A stretch of 12,227 nt of DNA from Sulfuriferula sp. (GTDB taxonomy: Bacteria > Pseudomonadota > Gammaproteobacteria > Burkholderiales > Sulfuriferulaceae), in assembly GCA_027311185.1 (NCBI GenBank), contig DAICZK010000033.1, positions 1-12,227 on the forward strand, read 5' to 3'. Numbering within the stretch: the first letter of the stretch is position 1; the number at the start of each line of letters is the position of its first letter. The translations under genes were made by a program, and so were the position numbers. Below the pieces are notes generated by a model, which was not told the DNA's origin, did not search any database, and saw only the letters and a list, made by a program, of their open reading frames with translations. Shown piece by piece: positions 6,429 through 12,227 of this stretch.

Positions 6429-6434
6429 TAAAAT
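6429..6434 (+). promoter_or_regulatory. Probable -10 element of rnpB
   Basis: TAAAAT ends 6 bases before the predicted 5' end of RNase P RNA at 6441, the right distance for a -10 box. The upstream -35 is poor (TTAACG at 6404-6409 with a 19-base spacer). Confidence 0.4.
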
Positions 6435-6440
6435 GGCGTT

Positions 6441-6736
6441 GAAGCTGGTCAGGCAATCGCTGCCTTGAGCAATCAAGGGGGAGGAAAGTCCGGGCTCCAT
6501 AGAGCAGGATGCCGGTTAATGGCCGGCCGCCGTGAGGCGAGGAATAGGGCCACAGAGACGAGTATGCCGCAAGGCGGACGTGAAACGCGGTAACCTCCAT
6601 CCGGAGCAAGGCCAAATAGGCAGGCGATGAAGCGGCTCGCTGAGTCTGCGGGTAGGCTGCTTGAGCGGTTGAGCAATTGGCCGCCTAGAGGAATGATTGT
6701 CCACGACAAAACCCGGCTTATCGATCAGCTTCACTT
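6441..6736 (+). ncRNA. rnpB: RNase P RNA, class A, short form
   Basis: This is the catalytic RNA of RNase P, which matures the 5' ends of tRNAs. The 5' strand GAAGCTGGTC (6441-6450) pairs with GATCAGCTTC near the 3' end (P1). The universal GGAGGAAAGTCCGGGCTCC lies at 6480-6498, with ACAGAGACGAG near 6552, GGAGCAAGGCCAAATAGG around 6603, GGTAGGCTGCTTGAG at 6651, and AATGATTGTCCACGACAAAA then CCCGGCTTATCGATCAG near the end. The total of about 296 nt is much shorter than the 377 nt of E. coli. The loss is mainly between ACAGAGA and GGTAACCTCC, where the E. coli P13/P14 region would lie. I recall betaproteobacterial RNAs being compact there. The 3' end is set by the P1 pairing and may be off by a few bases. 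Confidence 0.95.
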
Positions 6737-6864
6737 CATTTTCGCAACGGCGCAGGCGGGCGGCGTTGATAGCGGCGGATGCGCCGCGCGTTTCGGTTGG
6801 TCCGATCGGTGTCGTCCCAGCGCGCCCGATGCCGCCGGAGATGCTTTTTGGTCCGTTTCGAGTG

Positions 6865-6885
6865 ACCCAATACGCTAGCTTGGGT
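6865..6885. repeat. Inverted repeat upstream of the response regulator
   Basis: ACCCAA (6865-6870) and TTGGGT (6880-6885) are exact inverted copies around TACGCTAGC. The centre is about 45 bases before the response-regulator ATG. It may be an operator for that gene; no T-run follows, so a terminator for rnpB is less likely. The rest of 6737-6919 holds no gene I can support. Confidence 0.4.
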
Positions 6886-6919
6886 TATCTGTTAACGAGC
6901 CCTTGGTGAGAGAACTAAA

Positions 6920-7594
6920 ATGCGAGTGCTGATAGTAGAAGATGACGAATTGCTGGCGGCCGGCCTGCTGCGGATTCTCAGTCAAGCAGGTTATGCGGTC
7001 GACCGTGTCAGCAGCGGGGAGCGGGCGGATCTCGCGTTGAGCTCGGAGTCCTACGATCTCGCCGTGCTGGATATCGGTTTACCCGGAATAGACGGATTTA
7101 CCGTACTCAAGCGTTTACGTGCGCGCGGGCAGGTGTGTCCGGTACTGATACTGACGGCGCGCGACGATGTCGCCGACAAAGTGCGCGGCCTGGATTCGGG
7201 TGCCGACGATTATCTGGTCAAGCCTTTCGAGCTCAATGAATTCGAGGCCCGCATCCGCGCGCTGGTCCGGCGCGGCACCCAGATGAATAGCTCGCAACTC
7301 GTTTGCGGCAGTTTGCTGCTCGATACCCTGGCGCATCGTGCCTGGATCGATCAGTCCCCGCTTAATCTGACGGCGCGGGAGTGGGGCGTGCTGGAATATC
7401 TGCTGATGCGTCAGGGGCAGGTTCTGAGCAAGGACAAGATACTGCAAGCCGTTTGCAATTGGGATGAAAATATCAGCCCGAACGCCATCGAGGTCTACAT
7501 GTCTCGCCTGCGCGGCAAACTGGAACCGGCTGGGGTGTATATCCGCACCATACGCGGATTCGGCTATTTGCTTGAATCCGGCGATGCCGCCTGA
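6920..7594 (+). CDS. OmpR-family response regulator (TctD/QseB-like)
   Basis: The 224-residue protein has a receiver domain followed by a winged-helix DNA-binding domain. In the receiver (about 1-115) the acidic pair D8/D9, the phospho-acceptor D51 in LAVLDIGLPG, T79 in LILTAR and K101 in YLVKPF are all present. The Trans_reg_C domain (about 125-220) has LNLTAREWGVLEYLLMRQGQ, VLSKDKILQAV and VEVYMSRLRGKL-type helices (here IEVYMSRLRGKL), ending IRTIRGFGYLLE. It would be phosphorylated by the adjacent sensor kinase and bind DNA. GAGAG lies about 7 bases before ATG 6920. The kinase starts 11 bases before its stop. It looks intact even though the kinase does not. Target genes are not evident; a palindrome lies in its own upstream region. 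Confidence 0.95.
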   Translation: MRVLIVEDDELLAAGLLRILSQAGYAVDRVSSGERADLALSSESYDLAVLDIGLPGIDGFTVLKRLRARGQVCPVLILTARDDVADKVRGLDSGADDYLVKPFELNEFEARIRALVRRGTQMNSSQLVCGSLLLDTLAHRAWIDQSPLNLTAREWGVLEYLLMRQGQVLSKDKILQAVCNWDENISPNAIEVYMSRLRGKLEPAGVYIRTIRGFGYLLESGDAA

Positions 7595-8048
7595 TATACG
7601 CAACCACAGCCTGCGCAGTTTATTGCTGGCCTGGGTACTTATCCCGTTGCTGGCTTTACTGGCAGTGGCGACGGGCGGCGCTTTTTATATTGCCAGGGTG
7701 TTTGTCACGGATGCTTATGACAAGGCGTTGCTGGACCCTATCCAGGCGCTCAGCCAGCATCTGGAGGTGGTCAATGGCAGGCCCGTTCTGGTAATGTCGC
7801 CGGAGGCGCTGCGCTCCTTGTTTACCCACGCTTATGACAGCGTGTATTACCAGATTGCGAACGACGACGGCAAGGTGTTCGCCGGCGACTTGCGTTTGCC
7901 GATACCCGCTTATCTGGGCGTCAAACCGATTTTCTATACCACCCGCTACAATGATCGCAATGTACGGGTCGGCGTGCTGCGCATCCCGCTCGACAACAGC
8001 GAGCGTTTCGACAACACGCCTCGTTACGCCATCATACAGATTGCGTAG
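7584..8048 (+). CDS. Sensor histidine kinase, N-terminal fragment ending at an in-frame TAG
   Basis: From ATG 7584, overlapping the regulator by 11 bases, the frame gives 154 residues and stops at TAG 8046-8048. It holds a membrane helix (about residues 12-35, LLLAWVLIPLLALLAVATGG) and a periplasmic sensor domain of the TctE/2CSK_N type (DAYDKALLDPIQALSQHL, then FTHAYDSVYYQIANDDGKVF and VRVGVLRIPLDN-type strands). The text around the stop is RYAIIQIA-stop-TLIRRDRN; homologous kinases have QIAE/QTL there. A single base change from GAG or CAG would create the TAG. On its own this piece has no kinase domain. The same frame stays open after the stop and supplies the rest. Confidence 0.85.
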   Translation: MPPDIRNHSLRSLLLAWVLIPLLALLAVATGGAFYIARVFVTDAYDKALLDPIQALSQHLEVVNGRPVLVMSPEALRSLFTHAYDSVYYQIANDDGKVFAGDLRLPIPAYLGVKPIFYTTRYNDRNVRVGVLRIPLDNSERFDNTPRYAIIQIA

Positions 8049-8081
8049 ACACTGATCAGGCGCGACCGTAATCTCTACGGC

Positions 8082-8975
8082 TTGTTAGCGGTCATGATCG
8101 CGCCGGCCTTGATTATTGCACTTGCAGCGGTCATTCTGGTCTGGTTTGGTATCAGTCGCGGATTGACGCCGTTAAGCGAATTGCAGGCTGAAATCGCTGC
8201 GCGCTCATTGCTCGATTTGAGCCCTGTGCCCGAAGAACACGCGCCGATCGAGGTGCGGCTGGTGATCGCCTCGCTCAATAATCTGTTGCGCGGACTTGCT
8301 GCCTCTATCGACGGGCAGCAGCGCTTTCTTGCCAACGCCGCGCATCAGTTGCGCACCCCGCTGGCCGGTTTGCAAACGCAGGTTGAAATCGCGCTGCGCA
8401 ATGATATGTCGACCGAATTGCGCGGCGTGCTCGAGCAGGTGCTTGCCGCCACCCAGCGCGCGGCGCATATTGCGAATCAATTGCTGGCACTGGCGCGCGC
8501 CGAGCCGGGATCGCAGTACCTGATGGCGCACCAAAACATCAATCTCGCAGATCTGATAGAGTCCATTATTGGCTCCTGGCTGCATCGCGCGAGCGTCAAA
8601 AAGATCGACCTCGGCTTCGAGATTTCCGCTGCCCACATATCGGGCGATCCTTTTCTGATCGGCGAGCTCATCGCCAACCTGATCGATAATGCGATTCGCT
8701 ACACGCACTCCAACGGTTATATTACCGTGCGCTGCTATCAGGACGGCGGGGTAGTGCTCGAGGTGGAGGATAACGGCATGGGCATTCCCGAATCGCAGCG
8801 CGAAAAAGTACTGGAGCGCTTTTATCGCGTAGACGGTAGCCCCGGCAACGGTTGCGGGCTCGGCCTCGCCATCGTCCAGGAAATCGTCAGGCAGCATGGC
8901 GCAGAACTGATGATCGCTACGCCCGACAATGGCATGGGCACCCGTATCGTCATACGTTTCCCGCGCGCGGCCTGA
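8082..8975 (+). CDS. Sensor histidine kinase, C-terminal fragment (TM2-HAMP-HisKA-HATPase)
   Basis: This is the remainder of the same kinase, in the same frame beyond TAG 8046. It contains the second membrane helix (VMIAPALIIALAAVILVWFG), a short HAMP linker (ISRGLTPLSELQAEIAARSL), the H box FLANAAHQLRTPLAGL with the phospho-acceptor His encoded at 8343-8345, N box LIANLIDNAIRYT, G1 VEDNGMGIP, F box ERFYRVDG and G2 GCGLGLAIV. All catalytic motifs are intact. If translated independently it could start at TTG 8082 or ATG 8094, though no clear Shine-Dalgarno is seen. It would then lack the periplasmic sensor and TM1. The full-length protein would be about 463 residues, normal for TctE/QseC-type kinases. 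A nonsense mutation, readthrough or a base-call error are the options. Confidence 0.88.
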   Translation: MLAVMIAPALIIALAAVILVWFGISRGLTPLSELQAEIAARSLLDLSPVPEEHAPIEVRLVIASLNNLLRGLAASIDGQQRFLANAAHQLRTPLAGLQTQVEIALRNDMSTELRGVLEQVLAATQRAAHIANQLLALARAEPGSQYLMAHQNINLADLIESIIGSWLHRASVKKIDLGFEISAAHISGDPFLIGELIANLIDNAIRYTHSNGYITVRCYQDGGVVLEVEDNGMGIPESQREKVLERFYRVDGSPGNGCGLGLAIVQEIVRQHGAELMIATPDNGMGTRIVIRFPRAA

Positions 8976-9085
8976 CGCGCAACTCCCAGCGCCTCCGCGC
9001 CACTTCTTCGGCCGCCGCACCGCATTTCCCCGCGCGGCAAAACGATAACCCGCACAAAAAAACATAACTGCCATTTAAATTTCAT

Positions 9086-9124
9086 TTATTAGTAATAATT
9101 GCGTGTTACATTTATAATTGTAAC
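9086..9124 (+). promoter_or_regulatory. AT-rich palindromic region upstream of virB8, likely promoter/operator
   Basis: Two perfect inverted repeats stand close together. TTATTA-G-TAATAA occupies 9086-9098. GTTACA (9105-9110) with TGTAAC (9119-9124) surrounds TTTATAAT, which contains a consensus -10 TATAAT at 9113-9118. A repressor bound at the second repeat would cover the -10. No good -35 is seen. The region from about 9062 to 9164 is much richer in A+T than either neighbour, marking the junction between the two-component genes and the secretion operon. The adjacent regulator is one candidate ligand, but this is inference only. Confidence 0.45.
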
Positions 9125-9164
9125 CAATACAAAATATGTTGTTGAATTATTAATTATAAAGAAT

Positions 9165-9815
9165 ATGGCCATGCACGACCCCATCGAAAATCAATTGCGA
9201 AGAAACCTCAAGCCCAGGCTGGAGGCGAACCGGATGACGCTGTTCCTGCTGGCCTCGCTCGCGCTCAATATTGCGCTCGGTACCGGCGTGACCGCAATGA
9301 TGCCGCTTAAGGAGCGCGTACCGTATTTTGTCGTGTCGAACAAGGATACTGGATTGGTTCAGGTGTCGACGCTTGCCGCGCAGCAGTTCATTCCCGATGA
9401 GCAGAACATCAAATACTTCGCCGCAAAATTCGTCCGAGAATTATTAACAATAGATCCTTACCGCACCAAAACCGAATTTTTGCCATCGGCCAAAACGGTA
9501 GTGTTGAGCAAGGCAAAAACGCAGGTCGAAAATTTCCTGACTGCCGACAATACGCTGGAGCGCATGGACAAGGATCCGTCCCTGGTTCGCAACGTGACCT
9601 TGCAGCGCATCACGATATTGCCGAGCGCAGAAAATGTCATCACCGCCATAGTCAAGCTCACCACGCTGAGCGGCAATGGGGCGGCCGTGTCGGTAGTCAG
9701 GGCAATTACGCTGCATTACGTGCTCGAACCGATAAAAACCGATGCGGAGGCATTGCGCAACCCCATTGGGTTTTATGTAACCCAATTCACTATCGACGAG
9801 GAGATGGGGCAATGA
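9165..9815 (+). CDS. virB8: Type IV secretion system protein VirB8
   Basis: From ATG 9165 the product is 216 residues: a short cytoplasmic N-terminus rich in Arg/Lys/Asn, one membrane helix (about 24-45, MTLFLLASLALNIALGTGVT), then a periplasmic VirB8 (NTF2-like) domain. Family features include KERVPYFVVSNKDTGLV, VRELLTIDPYRT and the terminal NPIGFYVTQFTIDEE block, close to the NPLGFxV motif of VirB8. VirB8 is an inner-membrane assembly factor that contacts VirB9 and VirB10. ATG 9171 is an equally good start; AAAGA just upstream is a weak ribosome site. Longer in-frame readings would need a non-standard start and would run through the palindromic promoter region. Its stop overlaps the virB9 ATG in ATGA. 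Confidence 0.9.
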   Translation: MAMHDPIENQLRRNLKPRLEANRMTLFLLASLALNIALGTGVTAMMPLKERVPYFVVSNKDTGLVQVSTLAAQQFIPDEQNIKYFAAKFVRELLTIDPYRTKTEFLPSAKTVVLSKAKTQVENFLTADNTLERMDKDPSLVRNVTLQRITILPSAENVITAIVKLTTLSGNGAAVSVVRAITLHYVLEPIKTDAEALRNPIGFYVTQFTIDEEMGQ

Positions 9816-10648
9816 AGGCGACTCGGTCTGCAGTGATTTTTCTGCTCGCGGTGTTTTGCGCCAGTTTCTGCGCCGACGGTGTCAAGGCGGCAGAAATCTT
9901 TCCCCCGCCTCCAACAGTGGATAACGGCATCGTCGCGCCGACGCTGTTTCAGGATACCAAGCTCGTCGCTTACGAATACGATCCTAACCGCACCTTTCCA
10001 GTCAAGACGAGAGTCAAGGTGTTTACCGAAATCGAGGTGCCGGAAGGCGAAAAAATCGTCGCCTACTATCCTTCGGCCGACGACGAGCGCGGTTGGCCCT
10101 ATACGGTTTCGGGTGACAAACAGCGCATATTCGTCATGCCAAAAACCGCCGGGACAGTCAATACCGCGACGCTCGTCACCGACAAGCGTTCCTATCTGCT
10201 GACATTCGAGGCGGCGGCCGAGGGAGCCTGGTTTCAACGGGTGCGCTGGATTATCCCTGCTGGCGAACCGGCCGGCTTGCCCGCCCAATATGAAGCGTCA
10301 GCCCAGGATACGCCGGATCAAAATGCGCCCGTCACGCCAACCCTTGCAAACATGTTTGTCAATTACGATGTGAGCGGAGAGGCGAATTTCGCGCCCACAC
10401 TGGTCGCGGATAACGGCAAATTCACCTGGTTCAGAATTCCGCGCGATGTTCAGGAATTGCCCGCGTTGTTTGTTCTGGACGACAAGAATCATCCCGAGCT
10501 GGTGAATTACACGGTAGACGCCGACGGCATGATCAAGGCGCAGCGCGTCGCCGACGCCTGGCTGCTCAAACTCGGCGATCAGGAGGTCAAAGTGATTATA
10601 AAAGGCCGAAAATCGGTTTCAAAATCATTTTTCGGATGGTTCGACTGA
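9812..10648 (+). CDS. virB9: Type IV secretion system protein VirB9/CagX
   Basis: The 278-residue protein has a signal peptide (hydrophobic AVIFLLAVFCASFCADG, probable cleavage near VKA-AE). The N-terminal VirB9 domain includes KTRVKVFTEIEVPEGEKIVA, WPYTVSGDKQRIFVMP and TATLVTDKRSYLLTFE. The C-terminal domain (about 170-265) includes NYDVSGEANFAPTLVADNGK, FTWFRIP, LPALFVLDD and a final AWLLKLGDQEVKVIIKG. VirB9 forms, with VirB10 and usually a VirB7 lipoprotein, the outer-membrane core ring. The start overlaps the virB8 stop by 4 bases and the stop overlaps the virB10 ATG at 10648 (TGATG). Normal length and all blocks present. The C-terminal domain resembles the product that starts at 11985. 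Confidence 0.93.
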   Translation: MKATRSAVIFLLAVFCASFCADGVKAAEIFPPPPTVDNGIVAPTLFQDTKLVAYEYDPNRTFPVKTRVKVFTEIEVPEGEKIVAYYPSADDERGWPYTVSGDKQRIFVMPKTAGTVNTATLVTDKRSYLLTFEAAAEGAWFQRVRWIIPAGEPAGLPAQYEASAQDTPDQNAPVTPTLANMFVNYDVSGEANFAPTLVADNGKFTWFRIPRDVQELPALFVLDDKNHPELVNYTVDADGMIKAQRVADAWLLKLGDQEVKVIIKGRKSVSKSFFGWFD

Positions 10649-11988
10649 TGGCCGGCACCGATGAAATCGGATCCGGAAAAATGAGCAAACACGTCGTGCT
10701 CATCGTCGCCGTCATCATGGTGGGCGGCTTGATTGTCGCCTTCATGTTCAAGTTCAGCAGCTCGGGTGGCGAGCCGCAAAGGCGCGCGAACGAGCAAAAA
10801 AAACGCGCCGAAACGATTGCGGCGCAAATCGGTAACGATACTCCTGAATCTGAAAAGAACGCCCAGGCTGAAATCTTCGAACGTGACAAAAAAGCACGAG
10901 AAAAACTGGCCGCCGAAGCAAAGGTAGGGAAGGAAAATGCCGCCAGAAACGCCGCGCATAACGCCGTTCGCTATCCTGATACGCAATTCCCGTTCGAGAC
11001 GGGCGTCGTCACACAGGAACAGATCGATCATTATCAGGCCGCCAAAAACGCTCTGAATTTTAATTTTGGCGACCTTAAGCAGGGATTGTTCAAGCACAAG
11101 GATACGTTGCCTGCCAGTTTCGATGAATCCGGCGCAAGCGCTGCTAGCCCCGGGCATGCGGTTGCGGCCGCCGCCGACCAGGCTGCACCGAATCCAGCGG
11201 AAAACACCGCGCAGCAACAGATCAAGACGCTGGACGAGAGCGCGCAGGCTCAGGCGCAACGCGCAGTAGCCGCGCGGCAGGCGGCGCAGGTCAAGCAGGC
11301 GCCGCATCCTAACGAGCAGTGGCTGGAAAAGCAGGCGAAGGCAAGCCAACTTGCCCCGTCCAAACGCCTGCTGCCCGACCTGCCGCCCTCGGTCGACCTG
11401 TTGCAGGAAGGCGCAGTGATACAGCTGGTGCTATTGACCGCGATTGACAACACCCTACCGGGACACGTCTCCGCGCGCGTTACCGAAAACATTTACGATT
11501 CCATCACCGGCGATCATCTGATGATCCCGGCGGGTTCCCGGCTCGAGGGCGACTACAATCAGTCCACTCTGTTTGGCCAGAATCGCATGATGTTCGGCTT
11601 CAAACGCATCATTCTTCCTTCCGGCGCCTCAATAAGGATTGCTGCGTGGAACGGTACGGATGCGCTGGGCCGGTCCGGCGTCGAGGGCGATGTCAACAAT
11701 CATATCCTGCCTCAACTGGGCACAGGAATTTTCCTCGCCGTACTGGCCTGGGCGCTGCAACCGCCGGTTACCTCGGGCAATGTAATTTTGAATACCACAC
11801 CGGGTAGCACTGGCTCCATAGGCGACGCCGCAGGCCAGATCGTCGATTCCACGGCGACCGGCATCCTCGGCAAGTACCTGAACATGAAGCCCCAATTGAC
11901 GATAGACGCGGGCAGCAAGATTTCACTGATCGTTCTGCAGGATATCGAGATTCCCAATCCGGCATCAATAAAAGGAGAGCCGAATTGA
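10648..11988 (+). CDS. virB10: Type IV secretion system protein VirB10/TrbI
   Basis: From ATG 10648 the protein is 446 residues. A membrane helix lies at about 16-34 (VVLIVAVIMVGGLIVAFMF). Next comes a long Lys/Glu/Ala/Gln-rich segment likely to form coiled coil across the periplasm (about 40-240), in place of the Pro-rich spacer of many VirB10 proteins. The TrbI/VirB10 domain follows: PPSVDLLQEGAVIQLVLLTA, LPGHVSARVTENIYDSITGD, LMIPAGSRLEGDYNQSTLFG, QNRMMFGFKRIILPSG and VNNHILPQLGTGIF. The antenna segment lies about 365-410, and the C-terminal beta barrel strand ends ISLIVLQDIEI. VirB10 spans both membranes and senses ATPase energy. Start 10648 is chosen because it overlaps the virB9 TGA and has GGATGG upstream; 10636 and 10681 are in-frame alternatives. 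Its stop overlaps the next start. Confidence 0.93.
   Translation: MAGTDEIGSGKMSKHVVLIVAVIMVGGLIVAFMFKFSSSGGEPQRRANEQKKRAETIAAQIGNDTPESEKNAQAEIFERDKKAREKLAAEAKVGKENAARNAAHNAVRYPDTQFPFETGVVTQEQIDHYQAAKNALNFNFGDLKQGLFKHKDTLPASFDESGASAASPGHAVAAAADQAAPNPAENTAQQQIKTLDESAQAQAQRAVAARQAAQVKQAPHPNEQWLEKQAKASQLAPSKRLLPDLPPSVDLLQEGAVIQLVLLTAIDNTLPGHVSARVTENIYDSITGDHLMIPAGSRLEGDYNQSTLFGQNRMMFGFKRIILPSGASIRIAAWNGTDALGRSGVEGDVNNHILPQLGTGIFLAVLAWALQPPVTSGNVILNTTPGSTGSIGDAAGQIVDSTATGILGKYLNMKPQLTIDAGSKISLIVLQDIEIPNPASIKGEPN
11971..11977 (+). promoter_or_regulatory. Shine-Dalgarno AAAGGAG for the TTG-started gene at 11985
   Basis: AAAGGAG sits inside the end of virB10, with 7 bases between GGAG and TTG at 11985. 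The TTG overlaps the virB10 stop (TTGA). Together these make TTG the probable start and suggest coupled translation. Confidence 0.65.
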
Positions 11989-12227
11989 AACATACCCTGT
12001 TCGCCGTGTTACTGGCGACGCTTTTTTCAGTTTCGTGCGCGTCGGAGTTACCGGGCTACGATTTCAACTACACCGTGACGGGCGACGAGGCAGCAGCTCC
12101 TATCCAGGCGTTTGACGACGGCACGCATTTATATTTGCAATTCAGTGATTCCGATACCGTCCCGGCGCTGTTCGTCAATACCGCGGAAGGCGCAGTCAGG
12201 TTAGCGGTTCACGAGCAGTTTCCTTAC
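11985..12227 (+). CDS. Exported small protein resembling the VirB9 C-terminal domain (incomplete at window end)
   Basis: The frame opens at TTG 11985 and gives 81 residues before the window ends. Residues 1-19 form a signal sequence (MKHTLFAVLLATLFSVSCAS). Cys18 suggests a lipoprotein, but the -3 residue is Ser, so cleavage by signal peptidase I at SCA-SE is also possible. The mature part, DFNYTVTGDEAAAPIQAFDD then GTHLYLQFSDSDTVPALFVN, lines up with the VirB9 C-terminal domain two genes upstream (FVNYDVSGEANFAPTLVADN then GKFTWFRIPRDVQELPALFV). Shared are NYxVxG, AP, the Asp-Gly turn, PALFV and the spacing. It lacks the VirB9 N-terminal domain. It probably joins the outer-membrane core complex, perhaps in a VirB7-like position; that role is inferred. 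Confidence 0.7.
   Translation, partial: MKHTLFAVLLATLFSVSCASELPGYDFNYTVTGDEAAAPIQAFDDGTHLYLQFSDSDTVPALFVNTAEGAVRLAVHEQFPY

Noticed and set aside
8205..9074. Long minus-strand ORF (289 codons) antisense to the kinase
   Set aside because: It covers the HisKA/HATPase coding sequence, which is clearly real on the plus strand; no family features are seen.
9099..9164. Upstream extension of virB8
   Set aside because: It requires a non-standard start and would translate the palindromic promoter-like region; ATG 9165/9171 fits the usual VirB8 N-terminus.
10579..11349. Minus-strand ORF (256 codons) antisense to virB10
   Set aside because: Its Leu/Phe/Arg-rich composition is the shadow of the charged coiled-coil codons of virB10.
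1..12227. CRISPR arrays, tRNA genes, integrase or att sites
   Set aside because: I found no regularly spaced direct repeats, no tRNA cloverleaf and no recombinase gene in the window.

Overview
The window most resembles a betaproteobacterial chromosome, perhaps Nitrosomonadales or a Gallionella-like lineage. The reason is the arrangement apaG | rpe-gph-trpE, followed by a TonB-type gene and a class A RNase P RNA gene. This assignment rests on gene order and protein flavour, not on a database search. A conserved housekeeping core (about 2.3-6.7 kb) is flanked by two accessory-looking regions.

Left flank (1-2311): the end of a GT4-type glycosyltransferase, then two toxin-antitoxin modules, both with damaged toxins. 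The first is a DUF433 antitoxin with a DUF5615 (PIN-like) toxin broken by two single-base deletions. The second, on the minus strand, is a MazE/ChpS-type antitoxin with a MazF/ChpB-type toxin that has Cys where the family's catalytic Arg normally sits. Between this module and trpE lie a 169-bp MITE-like imperfect palindrome and a Pseudomonas-type REP hairpin. No trpG/trpD/trpC follows trpE on its 3' side within the window.

Core (2312-6736): on the minus strand, rpe, gph and trpE form a likely operon (pentose phosphate epimerase, phosphoglycolate phosphatase, anthranilate synthase component I). gph has no usable ATG/GTG/TTG start and seems to begin at ATT, coupled to the rpe stop. A 28-codon ORF with two near-adjacent Trp codons sits between gph and trpE. 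Divergently on the plus strand are apaG and a TonB-like energy transducer, then rnpB, which is short (about 296 nt).

Right flank (6920-12227): an OmpR-family response regulator overlaps a TctE/QseC-like sensor kinase that is cut by an in-frame TAG between the periplasmic domain and the second membrane helix. After an AT-rich, palindrome-rich gap comes the start of a type IV secretion operon: virB8, virB9 and virB10, each overlapping the next by 1-4 bases. A TTG-started, exported small protein then runs off the window end. Its mature part resembles the C-terminal domain of VirB9, so the operon seems to carry a second, standalone VirB9-CTD-like protein, which is the most unusual item here. VirB8, VirB9 and VirB10 would form the inner-membrane, outer-membrane and envelope-spanning parts of the core channel.
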